Source: Amycolatopsis rubida (lineage in GTDB: Bacteria > Actinomycetota > Actinomycetes > Mycobacteriales > Pseudonocardiaceae). From it: a DNA stretch of 64,000 nt. This document shows positions 1-11,195 of this stretch, piece by piece. The translations under genes and the position numbers were made by a program. The notes beneath the pieces were generated by a model. That model was not told the origin of the DNA and ran no database searches. It worked only from the letters and a program-made list of their open reading frames with translations. The stretch's first letter is position 1; each line of letters begins with the position of its first letter. The stretch lies in NCBI RefSeq assembly GCF_900115345.1, contig NZ_FOWC01000004.1, forward strand, positions 1 through 64,000, in the 5' to 3' direction.

Positions 1-107
1 CCCATCCGCACCCGCGTCCTGATCCACGACGGCTTCCGCTCAACCGGCGTCTCACTGTTGCGCACCTCAAGCCGCAACAACTTCCGCCCCTCCGGCTGCG
101 CGCTCAT
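1..107 (-). CDS. lipA: Lipoyl synthase LipA, N-terminal part only (cut by window edge)
   Basis: The reading frame starts at ATG 107 and runs out of the window. The visible 35 residues ([20 protein letters not shown], then PVERKPSW) match the N-terminal signature of actinobacterial lipoyl synthases, radical-SAM enzymes that insert sulfur into octanoyl groups on lipoyl domains. The ATG overlaps the glyA stop as ATGA, so it is probably co-translated with the glycine cleavage genes. This fits, because GcvH needs lipoylation. The radical-SAM cysteine motifs lie outside the window, so the call rests on the N-terminus and context. Confidence 0.8.
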   Translation of the reverse strand, partial: MSAQPEGRKLLRLEVRNSETPVERKPSWIRTRVRM

Positions 108-1381
108 CGGCTCAGGTCCGCGTACAGCGGGTGCTTCTTGGCCAGCAGTTCGACCCGGTTGCGCAGCGCCTGCTGCGCGGCCTCGTCGAAGTCCGGCTTC
201 AGCGTCTCGGCGATGATGTCGGCGACCTCGGTGAAGTCGTCGGCGTCGAAACCGCGGGTGGCCAGCGCCGGGGTGCCGATCCGCAGTCCCGAGGTGACCA
301 TCGGCGGACGCGGGTCGAACGGCACCGCGTTGCGGTTGACGGTGATCCCGGCCGAGTGCAGCCGGTCCTCCGCCTCCTGGCCGTTGAGCTGGGAGTTCAC
401 CAGGTCGACGAGCACCAGGTGCACGTCGGTGCCGCCGGTGAGGACGCGGACGCCCGCCTCGGCGCAATCGGTGCGCGACAGCCGGTCGGCGAGGATCTTC
501 GCGCCTTCCAGGGTGCGCTCCTGGCGCTCGCGGAACCCGTCGGTCGCGGCGATCTTCAGCGCCACGGCCTTGGCCGCGATCACGTGCTCCAGCGGACCGC
601 CCTGCTGACCGGGGAACACCGCCGAGTTGATCTTCTTCGCCAGTTCCTGACGGGAGAGGATCAGGCCGCCGCGCGGGCCGCCGAGGGTCTTGTGCGTGGT
701 GGTCGTGACGATGTCCGCGTGCGGCACCGGCGACGGGTGCAGCCCGGCAGCCACGAGGCCGGCGAAGTGCGCCATGTCGACCATCAGCTTGGCGTCGACC
801 AGGTCGGCGATCCGGCGGAACTCGGCGAAGTCGAGCTGACGCGGGTAGGCCGACCAGCCGGCGACGATCAGCTTCGGCTTGTGCTCGATCGCCAGCCGCT
901 CGATCTCGGCGACGTCGACGATCCCGGTCTCCTTGTCGACGTGGTAGGCGACCACGGTGTACAGCTTGCCGGAGAAGTTGATCTTCATCCCGTGCGTCAG
1001 GTGGCCGCCGTGCGCGAGATCGAGGCCGAGGATGGTGTCCCCCGGCTTCAGCACCGCGAACATCGCCGCCGCGTTGGCCTGCGCGCCCGAGTGCGGCTGC
1101 ACGTTCGCGTGCTCCGCGCCGAACAGCGCCTTGGCCCGGTCGATCGCGAGCTGCTCGACGACGTCGACGTGCTCGCACCCGCCGTAGTAGCGGCGGCCCG
1201 GGTAGCCCTCGGCGTACTTGTTGGTCAGCACCGAGCCCTGCGCCTCAAGCACGCCGACCGGGGCGAAGTTCTCCGAGGCGATCATTTCGAGCGTCGACTG
1301 CTGGCGGTCCAGCTCCGCGGCCACCGCGGCGGCGACCTCGGGGTCCGCTTCGGACAGGTGGGCGTCGAACGGGGAAACCAT
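104..1381 (-). CDS. glyA: Serine hydroxymethyltransferase GlyA
   Basis: A 425-residue PLP enzyme that interconverts serine plus tetrahydrofolate with glycine plus 5,10-methylenetetrahydrofolate in the cytoplasm. The N-terminal SENFAP motif and the PLP-lysine motif [14 protein letters not shown] are both intact, and the length is normal for the family. The ATG at 1381 shares its A with the gcvH stop (TGATG), and the end overlaps lipA by four bases. It therefore sits inside the glycine cleavage operon, where it completes glycine/serine/one-carbon exchange. It is probably controlled by the glycine riboswitch in front of gcvP. Confidence 0.97.
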   Translation of the reverse strand: MVSPFDAHLSEADPEVAAAVAAELDRQQSTLEMIASENFAPVGVLEAQGSVLTNKYAEGYPGRRYYGGCEHVDVVEQLAIDRAKALFGAEHANVQPHSGAQANAAAMFAVLKPGDTILGLDLAHGGHLTHGMKINFSGKLYTVVAYHVDKETGIVDVAEIERLAIEHKPKLIVAGWSAYPRQLDFAEFRRIADLVDAKLMVDMAHFAGLVAAGLHPSPVPHADIVTTTTHKTLGGPRGGLILSRQELAKKINSAVFPGQQGGPLEHVIAAKAVALKIAATDGFRERQERTLEGAKILADRLSRTDCAEAGVRVLTGGTDVHLVLVDLVNSQLNGQEAEDRLHSAGITVNRNAVPFDPRPPMVTSGLRIGTPALATRGFDADDFTEVADIIAETLKPDFDEAAQQALRNRVELLAKKHPLYADLSR

Positions 1382-1758
1382 CAGTTCTCCTGGGTCAGCT
1401 CGGCGTACGCGGACGCGTCGAGCAGCTCCGGGACGTCGCCCGAGAGCCGCACCTGCAGCAGCCATCCTTCGGTGTAGGGGTCGGAGTTGATGACCTCGGG
1501 GGTGTCCGATGTGGCCTCGTTCACCGCCACCACCTCGCCGCTCACTGGCGAGTACAGCTCGCTGACCGACTTGGTCGACTCGACCTCGCCGAACACCTCG
1601 CCCGCGGTGACGGTGTCGCCGACGCCGGGCAGCTGCACGAACACGATGTCGCCGAGCGAGCCGGCCGCGAACGCGGTGATGCCCACCGTCGCGACGCCGT
1701 CGGAGACCGACAGCCACTCGTGTTCCTTCGTGTAGGACAGGTTCTGGGGGATGCTCAC
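1381..1758 (-). CDS. gcvH: Glycine cleavage system H protein
   Basis: A 125-residue carrier protein that shuttles the aminomethyl group between GcvP and GcvT on a lipoyl arm. The lipoylation motif [15 protein letters not shown] with its acceptor lysine is intact, as is the N-terminal YTKEHEWL motif. GTG 1758 is chosen because it gives the family N-terminus ([15 protein letters not shown]); the longer in-frame extension reads antisense-like arginine-rich sequence. It lies 14 nt after gcvT and overlaps glyA by one base. Confidence 0.97.
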   Translation of the reverse strand: MSIPQNLSYTKEHEWLSVSDGVATVGITAFAAGSLGDIVFVQLPGVGDTVTAGEVFGEVESTKSVSELYSPVSGEVVAVNEATSDTPEVINSDPYTEGWLLQVRLSGDVPELLDASAYAELTQEN

Positions 1759-1772
1759 GGTTCTAGGGCCTC

Positions 1773-2861
1773 TCAGGCTCGGGAGTAGAAGGGCAGGGCG
1801 ACGACCTCGACCGGCTCGACGCGGCCCCGGATGTCGACGGACAGCGCGGTGCCGGGCTCGGCGTGCTCCCGGTCTACATACGCCATCGCGATCGGGTAGC
1901 CCAGCGTCGGCGCCAGCGCGCCGCTGGTGATCTCCCCGATAGTGGCATCCCCGGACAGCACGGCGTACCCGTGCCGCGGGGCGCGGCGGCCGGTGCCGCG
2001 CAGGCCGACCCGCACACGCGGGACGTCGGCCTTCTTCAGCTCCTCCAGGGCCGCGCGGCCCACGAAGTCGCCCGGCTTCTCGAACTTCACGACCCGGCCG
2101 AGACCGGCGGCGAACGGGTTCAGCTCGCGGCTGAGTTCGTTGCCGTACAACGGCATTCCGGCTTCCAGCCGCAGCGTGTCGCGGCAGGCGAGCCCACACG
2201 GGACCAGATCGTGTTCCTGGCCGGCCTCGGTCAGCAGCTGCCACAACGCCGGAGCCTGCGCCGCGGGCACGAACAGCTCGAAGCCGTCCTCGCCGGTGTA
2301 GCCGGTGCGGGCCAGCAGCACGTCGATGCCCTTCACGACGGCGGGCACGCTCGCGTAGTACTTCAGCGACGCCAGGTCGGCGTCGGTCACCGCGGCGAGC
2401 ACGTCGACCGCCTTCGGGCCCTGGACCGCGATCAGCGCGGTGTCCACAGACCGGTTCTCCACCACCGCGTCGAACCCGGCGACGCGCTCGGCCAGCGCGT
2501 CCGCGACCACAACGGCGTTGCCCGCGTTGGCCACCACCAGGTACTCCTCGTCGGCGAGCCGGTAGACGACCAGGTCGTCCAGCACGCCGCCGTCCGCGTC
2601 GCAGATCATCGTGTAGCGGGCGCGGCCCGGCTTCACGCCGGTCAGGTTGCCGACCAGCGCGTAGTCGAGCACGTCGGCGGCCTGCGCGCCGCGGACGTGG
2701 ATCTCGGCCATGTGCGACAGGTCGAACAGCCCGACCGCCTCGCGCACCGCCTTGTGCTCGGCCAGTTCGCTGGCGTAGCGCACCGGCATCGACCAGCCGG
2801 CGAAATCGGTGAACAGCGCGCCGAGGTCCTTGTGGACCTGGTGCAGAGGGGTTTCCGTCAC
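1773..2861 (-). CDS. gcvT: Glycine cleavage system T protein (aminomethyltransferase)
   Basis: A 362-residue folate-dependent aminomethyltransferase that releases ammonia and 5,10-methylene-tetrahydrofolate from the H-protein-bound aminomethyl group. Family features include FAGWSMPV near the N-terminus, DLSHMAEI, the folate-site region [21 protein letters not shown] and the C-terminal [16 protein letters not shown] 2861 is preferred because an AAAGG ribosome site lies six bases upstream and it gives the usual MTETPLHQ start. The gap to gcvP is 35 nt. It is the second gene of the riboswitch-controlled operon. Confidence 0.97.
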   Translation of the reverse strand: MTETPLHQVHKDLGALFTDFAGWSMPVRYASELAEHKAVREAVGLFDLSHMAEIHVRGAQAADVLDYALVGNLTGVKPGRARYTMICDADGGVLDDLVVYRLADEEYLVVANAGNAVVVADALAERVAGFDAVVENRSVDTALIAVQGPKAVDVLAAVTDADLASLKYYASVPAVVKGIDVLLARTGYTGEDGFELFVPAAQAPALWQLLTEAGQEHDLVPCGLACRDTLRLEAGMPLYGNELSRELNPFAAGLGRVVKFEKPGDFVGRAALEELKKADVPRVRVGLRGTGRRAPRHGYAVLSGDATIGEITSGALAPTLGYPIAMAYVDREHAEPGTALSVDIRGRVEPVEVVALPFYSRA

Positions 2862-2896
2862 AGGAAGCCTTTCGTTGTCGCGAGCGGAGGACACGC

Positions 2897-5767
<2,871 letters not shown>

Positions 5768-5773
5768 TGGGAA

Positions 5774-5956
5774 CTCCCCCTCTGTCATGGGCACCTGAGA
5801 GTTTCACCGCGCGCTCGGCGCGGCTTTCACCTTGGGTGAGGCGCGGGTGCGCCTGCTTTCCAGAGTGGCCTCGCCAAAAGCGGTAGCGGTTACCTGAGAG
5901 ATTCCGGGGAGTTTGCTCCTTCGGTGTCCCACTGCTGGCATGGGACTCTCCCGCTC
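5774..5956 (-). promoter_or_regulatory. Tandem glycine riboswitch upstream of gcvP
   Basis: Read on the minus strand, the segment holds two consecutive glycine aptamers. The first begins near 5953 (CGGGAGAG), has CCGAAGGAGCAA in the core and ATCTCTCAGG at 5887-5896. The second begins after GGCCACTCTGGA, contains AACTCTCAGGT near 5810-5800, and closes with ACAGAGGGGGAG ending at 5774. The linker and both conserved CTCTCAGG elements match the known gcvT riboswitch, which senses glycine cooperatively. The last seven bases of the second aptamer are also the ribosome-binding site of the GTG start of gcvP, so translational control is plausible. Confidence 0.95.
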
Positions 5957-6062
5957 CGGCTCGAACGGCCCTGTGTTCAATTGTGGGTGCGGCCACCCTA
6001 CCTGCCGCTTCACGCGCCAGTCTACCTCTCCCGGCCTACACCACACCCCCCGCCAAAGGTCC

Positions 6063-6109
6063 GTGAAGGGCTCCTTGCCGGAATCAGATTCCCGCAAGGA
6101 GCCCTTCAC
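6063..6109 (-). terminator. Perfect 16-bp hairpin, terminator of the upstream minus-strand operon
   Basis: GTGAAGGGCTCCTTGC at 6063-6078 pairs perfectly with GCAAGGAGCCCTTCAC at 6094-6109 across a 15-nt loop. It lies just after the stop of the SDR gene and before the riboswitch leader, so it likely separates the Puu-like operon from the gcv operon. There is no clear U-tract, as is common in actinobacteria. Confidence 0.75.
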
Positions 6110-6115
6110 CGACGG

Positions 6116-6883
6116 TTACAACGGGGTCACGTAAGCGCCGGAGATGCCGCCATCGACCAGGAACTGCGCGGCGGTGATGAAGCTGGCATCGTCGCTCGCG
6201 AGGAAGGCCACCGCGGCGGCGATCTCCTCGGGTTCGGCGAAGCGGCCGACCGGAACGTGCACCAAACGGCGAGCCGCGCGCTCCGGGTCCTTCGCGAACA
6301 GTTCCTTCAGCAGCGGCGTGTTGACCGGCCCCGGGCACAGTGCGTTGACCCGGATGTTCTCGCGCGCGAACTGCACGCCCAGCTCGCGCGTCATGGCGAG
6401 CACGCCGCCTTTCGAAGCGGTGTAAGAAATCTGCGACGTCGCGGCTCCCAGCACAGCCACGAACGACGCGGTGTTCACGATCGAACCGCGGCCCTGGCGC
6501 TGCATGTGCGGCAGGACGGCCTTGCAGCACAGGTACACCGAGGTCAGGTTGACCCGCTGCACCTTCTCCCAGGCTTCGATGCCGGTGGTGAGGATCGAGT
6601 CGTCCTCCGGCGGCGAGATGCCCGCGTTGTTGAACGCGACGTCGACCGCGCCGAACTCGTCGACCGTCGTCTGGAAAAGGGCTTCGACCTGGTCCGCGTC
6701 GGTGACGTCGACCTGGACGAAGGCCCCGCCCACCGCGTCGGCGGCCGCCTTGCCCGGCTCCGGCGCGACGTCGCCGATCACCACCTTCGCGCCTTCGCTC
6801 GCCAGCCGCTTGGCGGTGGCGAGGCCGATGCCGCTCGCGCCGCCGGTGATCACCGCGACGCGGCCGTCAAAACGCTGCACCAT
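6116..6883 (-). CDS. Short-chain dehydrogenase/reductase (SDR)
   Basis: A 255-residue classical SDR. It has the N-terminal NAD(P)-binding TGGASGIG motif (about residues 14-21), NNAG (about 88-91), a catalytic serine in NTASFVAV, the YTASK active-site motif (about 153-157) and the CPGPVNTP segment. The aspartate after beta-2 (VVIGDVA) suggests NAD preference. Its ATG directly follows the stop of the aldehyde dehydrogenase gene, making it last in the glnA-like/amidotransferase/ALDH/SDR operon. The substrate cannot be read from sequence; an alcohol or carbonyl intermediate of amine catabolism is an inference from context. Confidence 0.9.
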   Translation of the reverse strand: MVQRFDGRVAVITGGASGIGLATAKRLASEGAKVVIGDVAPEPGKAAADAVGGAFVQVDVTDADQVEALFQTTVDEFGAVDVAFNNAGISPPEDDSILTTGIEAWEKVQRVNLTSVYLCCKAVLPHMQRQGRGSIVNTASFVAVLGAATSQISYTASKGGVLAMTRELGVQFARENIRVNALCPGPVNTPLLKELFAKDPERAARRLVHVPVGRFAEPEEIAAAVAFLASDDASFITAAQFLVDGGISGAYVTPL

Positions 6884-8257
6884 CTATTCCTCCGTGCTTT
6901 CCGTGCTGAGGAAAACGTTCTTCGTCTCGGTGAAGGCGGCCGCGGCGTCCGGGCCCAGTTCGCGGCCGAGGCCGGACTGCTTGAAGCCGCCGAAGGGCGT
7001 CCAGTACCGGACCGAGGCGTGCGAATTCACCGACAGGTTCCCGGATTCGACACCGCGCGCGACCCGGAAGGCGCGGCCGACGTCGCGAGTCCAGATCGAA
7101 CCGGACAAGCCGTATTCGGTGTCGTTGGCCATCCGCACGGCTTCGGCTTCGTCGCGGAAGCGGACCACCGCGACGACCGGGCCGAAGATCTCGTCGCGGG
7201 CCAGCGGATCGTCCAATCCCGGCGGGAGCACGACGGTCGGCGCGAACCAGTAACCCGGCCCGGACGGAGCGCTGCCGCGGAAGGCGACCGGCGTCTGTTC
7301 GGTGACGTAGGAGGAGACTTTCGCGTGGTGGGCCGCGGAAATCAGCGGGCCCATCTCGGTCGCCTCGTCGCCCGGATCGCCGACGACCACGCCCCGCACC
7401 GCGGGTTCCAGCAGTTCGAGGAACCGGTCGTAAACGGTGTCCTGCACCAGGATCAGCGACCGCGCGCAGCAGTCCTGCCCGGCGTTGTCGAACACCCCGT
7501 ACGGCGCGGTCGCGGCGGCCTTCTCCAGGTCGGCATCGGCGAACACGATATTGGCGTTCTTGCCGCCCAGCTCCAGCGTCACCCGTTTCACCTGCGCCGC
7601 GCAGCCGGCCATGACCTGCTTGCCGACCTCGGTGGAGCCGGTGAACACGACCTTGCGCACCGCCGGATGCGTGACAAACCGTTGCCCGACAACCGATCCC
7701 TTGCCCGGGAGCACCTGGAAGACGTCGTCGGGGATGCCCGCCTCGCGGGCGAGTTCGGCCAGCCGCAGCGCGGTGAGCGGGGTCAGCTCGGCCGGTTTGA
7801 GCACGACCGTGTTGCCCGCCGCGAGCGCCGGCGCGAAGCCCCAGCCCGCGATCGGCATCGGGAAGTTCCACGGCACGATCACGCCGACGACGCCCAGCGG
7901 CTCGTGGAAGGTCACGTTGACGCCGCCGTCGACCGGGATCTGGCTGCCCAGCAACCGTTCCGGCGCGCCCGCGGAGTATTCGAGCAGGTCGCGCACGTTG
8001 CCCGCTTCCCAGCGCGCGTTGCCGATCGTGTGCCCGGAGTTCTCGACCTCCAGGCGGGCGAGGTTTTCGCGGTCGGCGTCGACCGCGTCCGCGAACCGGC
8101 GCAGCAGCCTCGCCCGATCGCCAGGGGCGACCGCCCGCCAGGCCGGGAACGCGGCGTGCGCGCGGGCGATCGCGGCACCGGTCTCCGCCTCGGTGGTCAG
8201 CTCGACCTGGCGCACCACTTCCGCGGTCGCCGGGTTGCGCACCTCGAACGTCGTCAT
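6884..8257 (-). CDS. Aldehyde dehydrogenase, PuuC-like
   Basis: A 457-residue NAD(P)-dependent aldehyde dehydrogenase with the cofactor motif VIVPWNFPM, the general-base glutamate in LELGGKN and the catalytic cysteine in NAGQDCCARS, where either cysteine could be the nucleophile. ATG 8257 follows GAGGGGAA and overlaps the amidotransferase stop as ATGA. Sitting between a gamma-glutamyl-amide hydrolase and a glutamine-synthetase-like ligase, it most likely oxidises a gamma-glutamylated aminoaldehyde, as PuuC does in putrescine catabolism. Substrate identity is inferred from neighbours. Confidence 0.93.
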   Translation of the reverse strand: MTTFEVRNPATAEVVRQVELTTEAETGAAIARAHAAFPAWRAVAPGDRARLLRRFADAVDADRENLARLEVENSGHTIGNARWEAGNVRDLLEYSAGAPERLLGSQIPVDGGVNVTFHEPLGVVGVIVPWNFPMPIAGWGFAPALAAGNTVVLKPAELTPLTALRLAELAREAGIPDDVFQVLPGKGSVVGQRFVTHPAVRKVVFTGSTEVGKQVMAGCAAQVKRVTLELGGKNANIVFADADLEKAAATAPYGVFDNAGQDCCARSLILVQDTVYDRFLELLEPAVRGVVVGDPGDEATEMGPLISAAHHAKVSSYVTEQTPVAFRGSAPSGPGYWFAPTVVLPPGLDDPLARDEIFGPVVAVVRFRDEAEAVRMANDTEYGLSGSIWTRDVGRAFRVARGVESGNLSVNSHASVRYWTPFGGFKQSGLGRELGPDAAAAFTETKNVFLSTESTEE

Positions 8258-8967
8258 TTCCCCTCCTGCGCGGCGTTCACCAGCGCGGCGAACAGCCGGA
8301 CGTCGTCGCCGTCCTGCTCTGGATGCCACTGCACGCCGAGTACGAACTCCCCCGGCATCTCGGCGGCCTCGACCGTCCCGTCCGCCGCGCGGCCGGACGC
8401 GACCAAGCCGGAGCCGAGCCGGTCGATCGCCTGATGGTGGTAACACTGGACTTTCTTTTCCCGGCCCAGAATCGCGGCCGCCCGCGTGCCGTCGACCAGG
8501 TTGACTATGCTGGTGCCGAAGGTCGCCGGGGCGGGCTGATGCGTTGCGTCGCCCAGGGTTTCCGGCAGATGCTGCGAGAGCGTGCCGCCGAGCGCAACGC
8601 TCATCACCTGCAGCCCGCGGCACACGCCGAGCACCGGCTTCCCAGCCGCGCGCGCCGCCTCGAACAGGCCGAACTCGAACGCGTCGCGCTCGGGGCGGAT
8701 GTACGTCGCCGGGTGCGGCTCCTGGTCGTATCGGCTGGGTTCGACGTCCGCGCCGCCGGTGAGGACGAGACCGTCGATGCGTCCCACGAGCGCGTCGTAA
8801 TTCGTGCTTACCGGCGGCAGCAGCACTGGGATCCCGCCCGCCTTGACCACACAGTCCGCGTACACCCGGTGCAGCAGCGTCGCTTCGGTGTCCCAGGCCA
8901 AGAACTTCGCCTGTTCCGAATAGGTGCTGAGCCCGATGACAGGCGGGTCAGAGTCGTTCGAAACCAC
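8254..8967 (-). CDS. Class I glutamine amidotransferase-like hydrolase, PuuD-like
   Basis: A 237-residue stand-alone glutamine-amidotransferase fold protein of the peptidase C26 type. The nucleophile cysteine lies in GVCRGLQ and the histidine/glutamate pair in VQWHPEQ. The oxyanion region LTGGADVEPSRY is typical of gamma-glutamyl-GABA hydrolases. It overlaps the glnA-like gene by 20 nt and the ALDH start by four, showing tight coupling. In the Puu pathway this enzyme frees the carboxylated product from glutamate. No PuuB-like oxidase was found in the window, so the pathway is incomplete here. Confidence 0.9.
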   Translation of the reverse strand: MVSNDSDPPVIGLSTYSEQAKFLAWDTEATLLHRVYADCVVKAGGIPVLLPPVSTNYDALVGRIDGLVLTGGADVEPSRYDQEPHPATYIRPERDAFEFGLFEAARAAGKPVLGVCRGLQVMSVALGGTLSQHLPETLGDATHQPAPATFGTSIVNLVDGTRAAAILGREKKVQCYHHQAIDRLGSGLVASGRAADGTVEAAEMPGEFVLGVQWHPEQDGDDVRLFAALVNAAQEGK

Positions 8968-10312
8968 GGATGCGCTCCCAATCGGTCACAGCTCGCTCGT
9001 ACGCTTCGCGCTCGATCCGCGCGGCGTTGAGGTAATGGTCGACTACATCGGCACCGAAGGCATCTCGCGCGATACGGCTGCCTTCGAGGACTTCAGCTGC
9101 TTCAGCAAGCGTGACGGGCACAGTGGGCTTGTCGGACGCGTACGCGTTGCCGACGAACTCAGGCTCCAACGGCAGCTCGTTCTCGATGCCGTGCAGCCCC
9201 GCAGCGACCATCGCGGCGACAGCGAGGTACGGGTTGACGTCTCCGCCGGGTACGCGGTTCTCGACGCGCAACCCGTCACCGTGCCCGACAACGCGCAACG
9301 CGCACGTACGGTTGTCCGTGCCCCACGCGATCGCTGTCGGCGCGAAGCTGCCAGAGACGTAACGCTTATAGGAGTTGATGTTTGGAGCGAAGAAGTACGT
9401 CAGCTCGCGCAACGCTTCCAGCTGTCCGGCGAGGAAGTGCTGCATCAGCTTCGAGAAGCCGTGGTCGCTGTCGCCGGGAAGCACCGCTTCGCCGGACTTG
9501 CCGCGAAGGCTCAGGTGGATGTGACAGGAGTTGCCTTCGCGTTCGTTGTACTTCGCCATGAACGTGAGGCTCTTGCCCTCCTGCGCGGCGATCTCCTTCG
9601 CACCATTTTTGTAGATGCCGTGGTTGTCGCAGGTCGCGAGCGCTTCGGCGTAACGGAAGGCGATCTCGTGCTGACCCGGGTTGCACTCGCCCTTCGCCGA
9701 CTCCGGGTACAGGCCCGCGCCCGCCATCCCGTTGCGGATCCGGCGCAGCAGCGGCTCGATGCGCGCGGTGCCGAGCATGGAGTAGTCGACGTTGTACTGA
9801 TTGGACGGTTTGAGGTCGTGGTAGCGCTTGTCCCACGCGGACTCGTAGGAGTCGTCGAACACGATGAACTCCAGTTCGGTGCCCACGTACGCCTTCAGGC
9901 CGTGTTCGGCGAGCCGGTCGAGCTGACGGCGCAGCACCTGGCGCGGCGAAACGGAAACCGGGCCGCCCTGCACGTGCTCGACGTCCGCGAGCACCAGCGC
10001 GGTGCCCTCCTGCCACGGGATCTCCCGCAGCGTCGCGAAATCCGGCCGGAGCACGAAGTCGCCGTAGCCGCTCTGCCAGGACGAGATGGCGTAGCCGTCG
10101 ACGGTGTTCATGTCAACGTCGACGGCGAGCAGGTAGTTGCACGCCTCGGTCGCGTGGCCGACCACCTCTTCGAGGAAATACTCCGCCGAACAGCGCTTGC
10201 CCTGGAGCCGCCCCTGCATGTCGGTGAGCGCGACGAGCACCGTGTCGATCGTGCCCGCCGTCACCCGTTCGCGGAGTTCTTCGAGCGTGAGCATTCCTCG
10301 CCTGGCCGCCAT
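8948..10312 (-). CDS. Glutamine synthetase family protein (gamma-glutamylpolyamine or -ethanolamide synthetase-like)
   Basis: A 454-residue GlnA-fold ligase. Visible motifs include the metal/ATP-site GTELEF, the CNPGQHE segment, the NSCHIHLSL ATP-binding motif and RVPGGDVNPYLAVAAM near the C-terminus. It lacks the C-terminal adenylylation-site sequence of GlnA1. With the downstream amidotransferase and aldehyde dehydrogenase it resembles the actinobacterial GlnA3/GlnA4 enzymes that glutamylate polyamines or ethanolamine instead of ammonia. It is the first gene of a four-gene operon. Which amine it uses cannot be decided from sequence. Confidence 0.88.
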   Translation of the reverse strand: MAARRGMLTLEELRERVTAGTIDTVLVALTDMQGRLQGKRCSAEYFLEEVVGHATEACNYLLAVDVDMNTVDGYAISSWQSGYGDFVLRPDFATLREIPWQEGTALVLADVEHVQGGPVSVSPRQVLRRQLDRLAEHGLKAYVGTELEFIVFDDSYESAWDKRYHDLKPSNQYNVDYSMLGTARIEPLLRRIRNGMAGAGLYPESAKGECNPGQHEIAFRYAEALATCDNHGIYKNGAKEIAAQEGKSLTFMAKYNEREGNSCHIHLSLRGKSGEAVLPGDSDHGFSKLMQHFLAGQLEALRELTYFFAPNINSYKRYVSGSFAPTAIAWGTDNRTCALRVVGHGDGLRVENRVPGGDVNPYLAVAAMVAAGLHGIENELPLEPEFVGNAYASDKPTVPVTLAEAAEVLEGSRIARDAFGADVVDHYLNAARIEREAYERAVTDWERIRGFERL

Positions 10313-10389
10313 CGCATCGCCCCAAAGGTTCGGATCAGGTCCTTTGCGGCTTCTTCCTACCGGGCCGCGGTGCCCTGGTCAATCTACTG

Positions 10390-10411
10390 AAAGGTATTTT
10401 CTTATACCTTT
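10390..10411. promoter_or_regulatory. Palindromic operator candidate upstream of the Puu-like operon
   Basis: AAAGGTAT at 10390-10397 and ATACCTTT at 10404-10411 form perfect 8-bp arms around TTTCTT. This AT-rich palindrome lies in a GC-rich gap, 78 bp before the glnA-like start (minus strand) and 140 bp before the stress-protein-like gene (plus strand). The arm length and spacing suit a dimeric regulator. No regulator gene is adjacent. Confidence 0.55.
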
Positions 10412-10550
10412 AAACGCGTGCTCACCCGGCCGCACCCGCGCGGCGCCTGCTATGTCCGGGTTGCCCGGCTGAGAAGATACTGTGAATCGGGTGCGTCCGG
10501 GACCAAATCCGCCGCCTCGTGCGTTGGACCGGGCAAGAGAGGTGAGAGGG

Positions 10551-11072
10551 ATGACTGAAGCATTCACGCAGACCACGTTCAGCCAGCAGCAGGCGCGGCC
10601 GCAGTTCCCGACGCTGCCCACCGGGTGGCCGATCGGGTCGTACGAGTCCTACGAACAGGCCCAGCAGGCCGTCGACCACCTCGCGCACGCTGATTTCCCG
10701 GTCACCGACGTCACGATCGTCGGGGTCCAGCCGATGCTGGTGGAGCGCATCGCGGGCAAGATGAGCTGGAGCCGGATGCTCAGCAGCGCGGCCATGTCCG
10801 GCGCGGTGTTCGGGCTGTTCCTCGGCCTGGTGCTGAGCATGCTCAACCCGGCCGCCGGGCTGCTCTCGATCGTGCTCGGCCTTGCCGCGGGTGTCGTGTT
10901 CAACGTGGCCTTCGGCGCACTGGGCTACGCGGCGAACCGCAACAAGCGCGGATTCATCTCGCAGAGCCAGCTGGTCGCGCAGCGCTACGACGTGCTGTCG
11001 CAGCCGCGCAACGCCGAGAAGGGCCGCCAGCTGCTGGCGGACCTGGCCGCGCGCTCCGCGTTCAACCACTGA
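10551..11072 (+). CDS. Small membrane protein with general-stress-protein-17M-like domain
   Basis: 173 residues. The N-terminal half (about 27-60, GSYESYEQAQQAVDHL then TDVTIVG) resembles the general stress protein 17M/YflT domain. It is followed by two hydrophobic, glycine-rich segments at about 83-100 and 104-126 that could form a membrane hairpin. The ATG at 10551 has AGAGAGGTGAGAGGG just upstream and is preferred over an upstream in-frame ATG at 10482. It is monocistronic between divergent and convergent neighbours. Function is unknown; the stress link is only family-based. Confidence 0.75.
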   Translation: MTEAFTQTTFSQQQARPQFPTLPTGWPIGSYESYEQAQQAVDHLAHADFPVTDVTIVGVQPMLVERIAGKMSWSRMLSSAAMSGAVFGLFLGLVLSMLNPAAGLLSIVLGLAAGVVFNVAFGALGYAANRNKRGFISQSQLVAQRYDVLSQPRNAEKGRQLLADLAARSAFNH

Positions 11073-11195
11073 GTTCCGCTACTCGCCTCCCGGGCGCCCG
11101 GGCCGTTCGCGGCCTGGGCGCCCGGTTTCGCGAGGGGGCGGGGGCTCGTGAACGCCTGTGCCGGTTCTCACCGGGATCAACACTCACGACCCCTC

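Noticed and set aside
5924..8434. An 836-residue plus-strand open frame across the riboswitch, SDR and ALDH genes
   Set aside because: Antisense shadow in high-GC DNA. The opposite strand has intact catalytic motifs and coupled starts.
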